A DNA stretch of 64,000 nt, taken from NCBI RefSeq assembly GCF_036898095.1, contig NC_090763.1:51124110-51188109 (forward strand), read 5' to 3'. Of this stretch, positions 55,520 to 64,000 are shown in pieces. How positions within the stretch are numbered: position 1 is the stretch's first letter; each line of letters begins with the position of its first letter. This DNA comes from Palaemon carinicauda. Lineage: Eukaryota > Arthropoda > Malacostraca > Decapoda > Palaemonidae. Below the pieces are notes generated by a model. It saw nothing but the letters and a program-made list of their open reading frames with translations. It was not told where the DNA came from and ran no database searches. The translations under genes were made by a program, and so were the position numbers.

Positions 55520-57678
55520 CTAGACATTTTTGCAATTGGCACAGCAGATAACCTGGTGGCTGGCACAGACAGGTTTATGACAATGAACAAGAAATTCTGC
55601 TTTTCTTGTGGGTGTTGCTGGGACACATGTAACATCTTGTGCGCGTTTCCAACCTCGAGGACGCTGCTGCTTGTGGTAATTCTGAAAGATTGAATGTTAT
55701 TCTCGTGATATGTTTCAGATCACGAGAGAGAAAAGTGAAGAGCCTGTACCTACGATTTACCCATTCGTAGCACAAGCCCTCTATCAGCTCCTTGTAGAAG
55801 TGCCGCCTACTCTTCTTTGGAAGACTCGTGTTGTCGGTGTACAGAATATAGGATTTGACCATCACCATGTTGAGCATTCCAAAGAAGTATGCTAGAGGCC
55901 AACGTCTTGTCTTTCTTGCGCAGGAACTGTTGCTGCATAGCTGATCAAAGCAATCAACTCCACCCTTAGTTGCATTGTAGAACATCTGAATGTCAGATTT
56001 GTAGTTCTCGATGACTGAAGGCTGGTGGTGGAATGTCGACAGCAGAAGAACCCACTTGGTGGAGTTGACCCTCTGGCACTGCAAGGTGACGTTGTGGGCA
56101 TAGGAGAATGCAGCCACAGAAGAACCAACTTCCATCTTCTTGTTGATGACACACTGAGGAATATAGGGCTTCTCTCTGATGATCCCTACCAGGTCCATGT
56201 CAACATCCTTCAGCGACAGGGCTAAGGGCAGGGAGGTGAACCAACTGTTTGCTGTCACTATCCTTCCTCGTCTGTGGTATGGCTGAACAAGCTCCATAGT
56301 AAAAATCTCTCCTAACGTCATCCCCTTCGGAAGCTCAACACTCCCGTTGCCCATGTAGGGGGTTGCATTGATCATGTAATGCGTGTCAGCATCACATGCC
56401 ATGACCACCTTCAAGCCATACCTGGAGATAAGAAAAAACTATTGGTAAAAGTATAGCAATTATCAATAAATAAAAATCAGTAAATAGAATAATAAAAATA
56501 AAAATAATAACTGAAAATAAATAAACAAAATATATCACAAACATATAGATAAAACAAGTATTATCATAAATTATTTATGTCATAAATTTACTTATTTTGC
56601 TGGGTTGTTTGGTATGTACATTTTGAAAGGGCATCGTTCACGGAAAGGAATCAACTGCTCATCAACAGTTATATGAGGCCCTGGCTTGTAGTTCTTCTGG
56701 CAGTGCTGGATGAGCATATTCCAAATCTTGCGAATTGGGGCCATCTTGTCTGTCTTGCGACGTTCCTGTCGAGCGTCACTGTCCTCGGTGCGGATAAGTC
56801 GTAGAAGGAAGGCAAACCGGCGTTCAGTCATGACAGCTCTGTAGATGTGAGAGCCATCTAGCAAAGACCACATGTCCGATGTGGCCACATGGTTGTCTTT
56901 CCGTATTCCCGACAGGATCAAAAGACCAAGGAAGGCCTTCAGTTCCATCACAGAGACTTCCCCAAACGTGTAGCTATCAGCCTTCTTGAATTGTGGTCTC
57001 AGAGTCTCTATCTTCCGGATGGTCTCTACACAAATAGCATCAATTATTGTGGTATCAAAGAAGAGACCAAAGAAATCACAGGGCCTTGTAATGCCTTGTA
57101 CTATGGTGCTGGAACTCAACCTGGGGATGTAATGAGTATCAGATCAAGGCAGGTCTAGATTGGCATCCCAGTGCCAAACTGTACCATCCCTTTCCTTGAC
57201 ACACTCCTCTTTCAGCTTCTTGAAAGCAGTTCCTACAGCACCATGCAACTGGCTCCTTCTCCTTTTTGTGGTGCGCAGTTCTCCATACGTCAAGTTCTCT
57301 GATGGTATGTCATGAGACATACCATGGGACGTAGAGGGTCTTGAAGGCGGGTCGTCAGGGTCATAAAAGTCTTCCTCGTCTGCTGGCATGATGTCCAAAT
57401 CATTCACAATAATATTGACAGACATAGTAACATCGGAGACCACAGGCTTAGACTTCTTACAATGTTTGGAAGCAGGCCAAGGGTCGTGGGAACTTGTCGA
57501 AGCTGAGGGGGACACCTTGGAGCTGCTTGAATAAAAGCTCGAAGCATCGAAGTGAAATACCCCAATGTCCTTGTGGTCTTCATCAACCTTATGTGGGGGC
57601 ATCCTCTTCTTCCTCACTCTCACTTTCTGGAAGGTTAATGAACGAGTCTTCCTCGTAAAGTGCGTTCGAAGAAGCCAT
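55520..57678 (-). pseudogene. piggyBac transposase, broken
   Basis: Start ATG at 57678 just after a tttttttttcag acceptor; the acidic start MASSNALYEEDSFINLPESE is typical. An extra C in the run at 57595-57599 shifts the frame. An in-frame TGA (57144-57146) follows DANLDLP. The core resumes with RPCDFFGLFFD, LGLLILSGIRKD and HITVDEQLIPFRERC (first catalytic Asp). A 174-nt intron (56422-56595) has donor ATAAGT instead of GTAAGT. After it come YGLKVVMACDADTHYMINA, then TANSWFTSLPLA, where the second catalytic Asp is Asn (56247-56249), then KGGVDCFDQLC (third and fourth Asp). An extra C at 55620-55622 shifts the frame before the Cys/His-rich C-terminus (HCHKPVCASHQVICCANCK, stop 55520). It would cut and paste at TTAA; here it is dead. 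Confidence 0.9.
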
Positions 57679-58118
57679 GCTCTGAAAAAAAAAAGAAAAA
57701 TCAAAATTAGGAAATCAGAATATCCGCCATAGTTCCTTCTAGTAGCATGCCAGCTGGCTGCCGGTGGTTCTAGAAGTTTGGTAAATCTTTCACAAAAGTT
57801 GTATGAAAATATCAATATCACACATATAATGACAATTATGTTATAATCAATTATATGAAAACATTGACTTTCACTAAACTCACGTGCAACGCAACGCTAG
57901 GTCATAAATGACGGGTATACCCGTGAAAAATGTGTTGTGGCGTAAAGATGAACAGAGCAGCAGCTACAGCACGTCCGACATCTGCAAGAGCGTATGCTCA
58001 ACTGCCAATTCACGGGCTAATATTTTGACTAATAGCAACCCCAATTGCGCAGTTCTTAAAAAACGTTCTTGCGCAGCGTCCTGGTTATATATGCCCAGCG
58101 TTACCTGTCCAGGGTTAA

Positions 58119-58279
58119 ACTTAACAATTGGAGTGGATTGGCCTTTTCATAGCATCATTATTAAATTAATTGCTAAGAGTTGTGGATGAGCACCATATTG
58201 AGTATAGGAATGTGATATCTGGTGTTCCTAAGGGTAGTGTACTTGGCACAATAATTTTCATACTACAGTATATACACAT
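58119..58279 (+). pseudogene. CR1-like LINE, RT continuation after piggyBac
   Basis: Resumes as QLEWIGLFIASLLN, then VVDEHHIEYRNVISGVPKGS and VLGTIIF (the GVPKGSVLG motif lies before the palm DD box). The frame stops near 58279, where the sequence switches to antisense LINE. Confidence 0.75.
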
Positions 58280-58449
58280 GATATCTTCAGTTGACAAAGA
58301 AACAGACTGAATGTTTTTCTCAAAAGTAAATTTGCTATCTAGATTCATGACTAAATATAGAGTTAAAGAAACATATCATCAATGCTGATGTCTAGATGTT
58401 AAGGAGCTACTGTCCATGACCTACTAACAATAATACTTTGAGTCTTGTT
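58280..58449 (-). pseudogene. CR1-like LINE, inverted segment, distal part
   Basis: On the minus strand: NKTQSIIVSRSWTVAP (58446-58400) then LDSKFTFEKNIQSVS (58343-58299), the region normally found after the YADD box of CR1-like RTs, here in the opposite orientation to 53540-58279. Confidence 0.7.
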
Positions 58450-59271
58450 ACCTCCGCCAAGGAGGTTATGCGATCAGGTTGGTTTGTTTTTTTGTCTGTG
58501 TCTGTGGAAAGTATTACATCAAAACTACTTGACTAATTTTGATGAAATTTTCCCCAAAGACAGATGTTGGGTCTCGGACAACCCTATTGAATTTTAAAGC
58601 TGATCAGGATCTGAATTCTAGATCCAGATTTGCTTTTTTTTTGTGAGTCTTGTGACAGGATTGCATCAAAACTGTCTAACAGATATTGATGAAATTTTCA
58701 CCACAGGTAGATCTTAGGTCTTGGACGACCACATGGAATTTTTGAGATGATCCTGATTCTAGATACGACTTCGCATATTTTGCCATTTTAAAGATATCAA
58801 AACTACTCGATGGATATTGGCAAAATTTTCACCACAGAGAGATCTTAGGTAATGGGTGACCCCATTAGATTTTGAAGATAATCTAAATCTGGATCTAGTT
58901 TATTTATTTATTTATTTGTGTGTGTCTCTCTGTGGACAGAGTTATGTCAAAACTACTCGACAAATTTTGAAAAAATTTTCACCACAGATAGTTTTTGGCT
59001 CATGGACGTTCTGGATCTTGATTCTAGTTTATTCATTTGTCTCTGTGTCTGTGGACAGGATTATGTCAAAAGTACTCAATGGATTTTGCCAAAATTTTCA
59101 CTACAGATGGATCTTCAGACATTTTTCAGATGATCCAGGTCTGGATTCTAGATCCGGATTCACATTTATTGTCATTTTAAAGATAACGTCAAAACAAATT
59201 GATGAATTTTGACAATTATACCACAGATAGATCTTAGGCCATGGACGACTCCATTAACCTTTGGCAGAGGT
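58450..59271. mobile_element. TIR-bounded repeat with internal ~120-150-bp units
   Basis: Begins acctccgccaagg and ends cctttggcagaggt, an inverted match. Inside, tcaaaactactcgac-like words recur near 58517, 58666, 58797, 58947, 59065 and 59190, each followed by aaattttcaccacag and (a)gatcttaggnnntgg. It interrupts the inverted LINE segment. No protein. A related edge word (cctccgccaa) occurs at 18020. Confidence 0.65.
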
Positions 59272-59475
59272 CAGAAATCTCTGATTGCTCTTGTAGAGTT
59301 TAAATTCAGGCCCTATGATTTGCACTATACACTACTTTTAGCTAGATCTCTATTAAGGTAGTCAGCATCTCCAGATCTACATTCAGGAGATGGAATTGAT
59401 GTAGAGAGAGCATGATCATCTGCGTATGCAATGAGCTTATTTTCTAGGCCAAACCACCTATCATGTGTATGGGGT
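59272..59475 (-). pseudogene. CR1-like LINE, inverted segment, YADD part
   Basis: On the minus strand, from 59470: THDRWFGLENKLIAYADDHA and LSTSIPSPECRSGDADYLNR then DLAKSSV. YADD is the RT palm box. It continues across the inserted repeat at 58450-59271 into NKTQSIIVSR at 58446. Confidence 0.8.
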
Positions 59476-59599
59476 GTATGGAGTGTATTAGGAGGTGTAC
59501 CATCTTTAGTATGAAGCAGCCGCATCCTTTTGGATGGCTTGGTACTTCTGATCATCACTAAACACTCAACTCTCACTTGTGGCTCCAAGAAGCTGTTTG

Positions 59600-61500
59600 A
59601 GCAACAGCAGCCACACCCCGGAAACCATCTCGGCTGATGGGCTAAACAAGTGAGGGTAGGTGTGGGGATAGCACATGTGTATTTCCCTCACTGATGAAAC
59701 TCCACCTTCTTGGGAGTAGATCAACAAGAAGGTTGTTGCAAATTGTTAGCAATGATTCCAGTGTAAAAGCTCAAGTAATCTGCTTTCGAAACTTCAGTTA
59801 TCTTACAGAAGGTTGAAATGGCCCTTAGTCCCATGCAGCCTTAAGTGGGAGAAGGGTGCGAAGAATCTCACGGCTAGTAAATAAGAATACATTTATAAAT
59901 ACAAAGAGTTAAGCTTAACATTGTAAATTGGAGTGTCTGAACATTGAACCAGGTTGGCAAATTAGACCAGATTTTAACAGTTTTTGTAAAATCTGTCTTG
60001 GAAATGTGTGCACTCACTGAAACAAGACTGACTGGATTAAAAAAGAGAGCATTAGATGGAGGAAAGTTGCTGCTACATTCTGGGAGAGAGGATGGCACTC
60101 GCTATCAAGAAGTAGGATTGCTGTTGAACAACAGGCTAGCCAAGCATTAGAGAAATGGGAACCAGTGGATGAAAGAATTATGTGTGCAAGGCTGAAATGT
60201 AGCCATGGAAGTATGACAATTACACTTTAGCATACTATGCCCCTACTGATGAAGCAGATTCCAATTGAAAGGAGAGCTTTTATGGTAAATTACAGGTGGG
60301 GTTAACAAGGTGCTAAAATGTGATATTCTTGTTTGTATGGAGTACATGAATGCAACACTAGGTAATGATAATGATGTTTTAGTGAATGCATGGGTGTCCA
60401 TGGTGTAGGGGAGAGAAATTATAACACTTCTGTTTGCCAGTTTTTGTTTAGTTAATGAATTGATTATAAGCAGCACACTGTTTGAACACAGATATATGCG
60501 CAAATATAATTGAACGTCTCCTTGTGGAAAATACCACAACTAAATTGACCATTTAGATATAAGTAGAAAATATAAAAGCTCACTGCTGGATGTCACATCT
60601 AGATGGGGAAGAGATATAGGAAACAACTACCAACATATTGTCTCAACACATAGACACAAGTAGAGGACCAGGAAAGTTAATGTAAACCTACCTCCCAGAT
60701 AAGATATTGAAATGCTAAGATAACCAACTAGTGAAAAGGATGATTATGTTATAGATTGCAGGAACAAATTTATAGTTTTAGAGATATTACCTGATGAGGG
60801 TACACTCTGGCACGCTGTTCTATCTTATTTTTCTCTCTTGTTTTTGAAGTTTTTATACTTTATCTATGAAAGATCTAATAAAATGTTAATTTTCTTTAAT
60901 GTTTTATTTTGATTGTTTATTACTTCTCTTGAATTATTTTTATTTCCTTGTTTTCTTTCCTCACTGGGTTATTTTTCCCTGTTAGAGCCATTGGGCTTCT
61001 AGCATCTTGCTTTTTCAATGATGGTTATAGCTTAGCTTGTAATAATAATAATATTAATAATGATGATGATGAATATTCGTTGTAAAAAAAATTTGAAGAA
61101 ATCTACAGGAATCTGCCATCATCAGAATAAAAGAGGGAAATTAAATAGGACAAACTAAAGGAATGAGTTGGGAAACATGAAAGTTGATGGAGAAAAGAAT
61201 AGCAATACCTCTACTTTGAATCATTAAACAACCCAAATCTGACCTTATTATGAACTATCTATGATCCTTCATAGTGGAGTAAAGAGATGGGAAAAAGCAA
61301 AAGAAGGTTCATAGACTCTTCTGTAGATGAGACAGAACACAATCTAAATAGTGGAGATGAAAAAGTATGAGATATGCATGTGAGGGTATTCGAGAAATCA
61401 ATGGAATGGAAAGGGGACCATAGATTATGTGGTCTTGAATACGTAGATGATATAGTTTTAATTGCCTCTACACTCACTTAAATGCAGGGAATGATTAATC
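59600..61500 (+). pseudogene. Second LINE: endonuclease and RT remnants
   Basis: A presumed 5' region (59600-59930) is followed by NQVGKLDQILTVFVK, then LEMCALTETRLTGLKKRALD (endonuclease Glu) and GGKLLLHSGREDGTRYQEVG (59944-60150, open). Broken frames then give MNATLGNDNDVLVNAW, FASFCLVNELIISSTLFEHR and YNTSPCGKYHN-like words with an IDHL motif. After a SINE-like insertion, YVDDIVLIASTLT (61440-61480) marks the RT palm. This is an endonuclease-RT LINE of a different family from 38385-48190. Most of RT is missing and stops are numerous. Confidence 0.75.
60785..61075 (+). mobile_element. SINE-like insertion with (AAT/GAT)n tail
   Basis: Runs from gagggtacactctggcacgc through tccctgttagagccattggg and atagcttagcttgtaat to an aataataataatattaataa/gatgatgatga tail. 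It resembles a short interspersed repeat I recall as abundant in decapods. It separates endonuclease and RT parts of the LINE. No tRNA-like promoter boxes were seen. Confidence 0.55.
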
Positions 61501-61852
61501 GGTTAGTACATTCAGTCCTTGCTCTTCATGGGGCTAGGTAACAGAGACGGGCGTGAAGAGCGAGAATCCGTGAATACGTGCTGTCCCACCAATTCACTTC
61601 TCATTGTCTACGTGCAGTCGATTAACACTAAGTACTGCCTAATATTGTTTTTACTTGGTTTCTATCACAGTATAAGTATTTTGAAATTGAATGAAAATAT
61701 TTCAGTAAGTGTTCAGTGTATGTACACATGTGTACCTACATACTGGACATGGTAAGGCTACGGTGCAGTACAGTAAGTACTGTACATAAGACTACAGTAG
61801 TCATCAGGACACTTATAACAACAAAACACTGTTGTTCTTATCTAGTATAACA
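61501..61852. other. AT-rich sequence, no gene seen
   Basis: Holds agagacgggcgtgaagagcg (61533), possibly a repeat edge, and TACAGTA words near 61765-61800. Confidence 0.4.
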
Positions 61853-61940
61853 CTCGGTGATATGGTGTAGCGGTTTGTGGACTTTGCCTGATATAGCACA
61901 CAAACTTCCTAGTGTCAGAATGCCGACCACACTCTAACTT
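61853..61940 (+). other. tRNA-like sequence, possible SINE head
   Basis: ggtgatatggtgtagcggtt contains tggtgtagcgg, which fits the A box of an internal pol III promoter. A B-box-like word is not clear (gtgtcagaatgcc). It is too irregular to call a functional tRNA. Confidence 0.3.
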
Positions 61941-64000
61941 CACACTACACAAAAAATATGGTGAAATGTTCAGAGATTTGGGTAAAAGGTTAAAAGTCAA
62001 GGAGGAAATGCGCACTGAGCACCACCTCTTGATTTTATTCGGGGCAACAGAACCCAGTGAGAACCTTTAACTTCCCTATTAATCTTGAGTATGCCAAATA
62101 GACATTTATAGTGTGGAGACTTTCTTTAAATAATATGTAGCTCAAATTTCAGGTAAGATCAAATTAAGTAATAAATAAAAAGACAATGATGGGTTATGGA
62201 ACTCATCACCTTGTGTAATAGTGCACCATTATCAAAACACTGCTGTACAGAACAACAATATCTATTTCAAAATGAGAAAAGATAACTAGAAAAAATAATG
62301 TCCAATAATTTGAAAAAGTAGTTCCCTAAAAATATTATGTAACAAAAATATGCTCTCACTAATGGTAAGACAAAGTTACCTTTGATGAGGTTTTCACAGT
62401 TGGCACATCTTGGTTATATGCTCTCTTGTTAATGGGCTTTGTAAATTAGTACATCTCAGGATGCAAACATTGTTGGCTCTTAAGGACTACAGTAAACAGA
62501 ATGTCAACATGTCACCTACACTGTTTGCCAAATTTGAGTAAACACTGTCAACATGTCACCCACATTATTGTAAAAATTGATCTAACGCAACTAAACTTTC
62601 ACTCACTTTCCCATGGGTCCTAGGTCCCATAATTCCTGCTTTTCTTTTTCAAAATAATATTCTCTATCAAGACCTGCACAACGAGAAAACTACTTATGTC
62701 TCATACTCTATCTGCAGGGTGGGGAAGCAGAAGTCCTGGGGTTTCTAGCATCAGCTGAAATCTTTAGTAGATTCTCTGTGTATGGAACACCATCAATAAC
62801 CAAAGAAGGCCACAACCTTTTATCGATGGAAGTTGGATTACACTAGGGCTTTCTAAATAAGTCTCAGGATATTTTAGGATCCTGTTTGCTTTGGGTATCT
62901 TTGTAAGATATAGAATTCATATCACTTATTTCATGATGACAGACACCATTCACCACCAATTGTTAAATGCATGAGAGTAGAAGTAGTTTGTTTGTCTAGA
63001 TGGTAACCTGTTCGCTGCTGGGTGCAGGGTGCCATTACTCTGTAAAACAAAGAGAGGTGTCATGAGACAATTAAGAGGATGAAGAGCACTAAAAGGTTGT
63101 CAGAACAATACAAAACTGCAGTTAACAAAAATTTTTTTAAATATGACATTTGGAACAATTAGTATTTTTCCTGACTATACGAACCTGAAACCTGTCATAC
63201 AGAAGCACAACTTTGGCGACAGCCCTATCACTACAGTACAGCTTGACTGTACTGTAACTGTTCGCTGTTTTCCTTCGATGACTAGCACTGTTTGACAACT
63301 CACCGCATACGTAGCCTTCATTTACTTACTGTAGAGTACAGTACATGTACAGTAGTAATTTATGTACCGTACAGCACAGTATAGTCATTAAACAATGCTA
63401 TACATTACTGTAAAACTGTATTGTGCATTTTTCATATAATGTTACTGAATTTAGTATTAACTAGTGTACATGTTTTATACAAAGACCGGTAACCATTATC
63501 GTACGAAGTTCTACACAGCAGTCTTAAAGCATGAAGCAACTCCTGATGCATGATCTCTTGTGCAATACTGAAGGGAATCAGACATCTACTGTACAGTACA
63601 TTACCCCGTAAATATAAACAATGTCCAGGAGTATGTACTAGTGTATACAAATACATCACTTTTTTTACATGAAAACTTGATTCTGCTCGAAAAGGATTGA
63701 AGCAAGAGATGCACGTATGAGGAGAGAGAATGCAAGACTGAGGCTGAGTCAGCATGAGATGGGAAGTTGTGCTGGCTGGAGAGGGAAGTGACGTGAAACC
63801 AGACTGGTGCAAAGGAGCTTGTGCTTTTTGATATTGTCGCACTGTAAGAGTATTTCTTGCGAACTTGCGAATTTGAGGTTTTTTTATTTGATAGGTTATA
63901 CGGTTCTCTGTGTTGCGAATGTGCGAAGTCGCTATGAATGAACCCATAAAAGCGAGGGCAGACTGTACTGGAGGGGAGAAGGTTTAACATGGTTATCAAC
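61941..64000. other. AT-rich sequence, no gene supported
   Basis: Minus-strand frames at 63432-63947 and 63601-63999 have no recognisable domain. The stretch 63230-63620 is dense in tacagta/gtacagtac words. The end (gcgaatgtgcgaagtcgcta, 63916) may be a repeat edge. Confidence 0.45.

Larger units (their letters stand above)
54116..58114 (-). mobile_element. piggyBac-type transposon, complete ends
   Basis: A 3999-bp element with perfect 16-bp terminal inverted repeats CCCTGGACAGGTAACG (54116-54131, and reversed at 58099-58114), flanked by exact TTAA duplications (54112-54115 and 58115-58118). Both ends also carry the subterminal word atatataacc. It encodes a broken piggyBac transposase on the minus strand. 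About 1.4 kb at its left holds tandem intron/exon-like units. It is inserted in the CR1-like LINE, whose RT frame resumes on the other side. Confidence 0.95.

Noticed and set aside
55710..57158. Plus-strand open frames of 60-89 aa
   Set aside because: They are antisense to the piggyBac transposase, whose motifs explain the region.
58280..59475. Twin-priming as the cause of the LINE inversion
   Set aside because: Twin priming joins the 5' ends of the two parts; here the distal end of the inverted part meets the + part, which fits a later inversion better.
61853..61940. A functional tRNA gene
   Set aside because: There is an A-box-like word, but no convincing B box, anticodon stem or acceptor pairing.

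Overview
The window looks like repeat-rich intronic or intergenic DNA from an arthropod, most likely a decapod crustacean. The evidence is two DIRS-type tyrosine-recombinase retrotransposons (a group known to be common in Decapoda), CR1-like and RTE-like LINE remnants, piggyBac and Tigger DNA transposons, several TTAA-flanked MITEs, abundant microsatellites, a short TTAGG-type repeat, and no dense gene content. There is no bacterial-style operon, no CRISPR array and no rRNA. Taxon assignment is inference; no search was possible.

Layout. (1) 1-19.7 kb is a very large imperfect inverted repeat: a left arm (1 to ~7790, probably continuing outside the window) and a right arm (~11763-19737) around a ~4 kb spacer that holds an (ATT)n tract, a 102-bp tandem repeat and a ~2 kb array of a 43-bp minisatellite. 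The arms share a LINE fragment, a MITE and a retroelement ORF1 fragment, but differ by a MITE insertion, a ~450-bp deletion and tandem-repeat copy number. (2) 20.2-26.9 kb is a decayed retroelement (probably DIRS-like) with a zinc-knuckle-like ORF1, Arg/Ser-rich low-complexity stretches and an RT scrap; an internally deleted Tigger element with TA target duplication sits inside it. A second copy of its ORF1 lies at 28.3-29.6 kb. (3) 30.5-37.0 kb and 40.2-47.0 kb are two complete-ended DIRS elements with inverted terminal repeats and internal complementary regions. The first keeps RT, RNase H and recombinase in broken frames. The second has lost its RT palm but keeps long open RNase H and recombinase frames; it is inserted precisely into an antisense LINE. 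(4) 49.9-53.2 kb has a MITE, a 31-bp minisatellite and interspersed-repeat scraps. (5) 53.5-59.5 kb is a CR1-like LINE interrupted by a 4-kb piggyBac element with perfect TTAA duplication, by an inversion and by another TIR element. (6) 59.6-61.5 kb is a second LINE with a SINE-like insertion; the rest is AT-rich non-coding DNA with a tRNA-like SINE head.

Beneath the repeats, three short splice-bounded, phase-compatible exon candidates on the + strand (27633-27709, 37540-37600, 49186-49236) could be the 3' end of an unrecognised host gene whose introns carry both DIRS elements. Nearly every mobile-element gene is broken; the breaks (frameshifts, nonsense codons, lost catalytic residues, a mutated splice donor) are noted in the entries.
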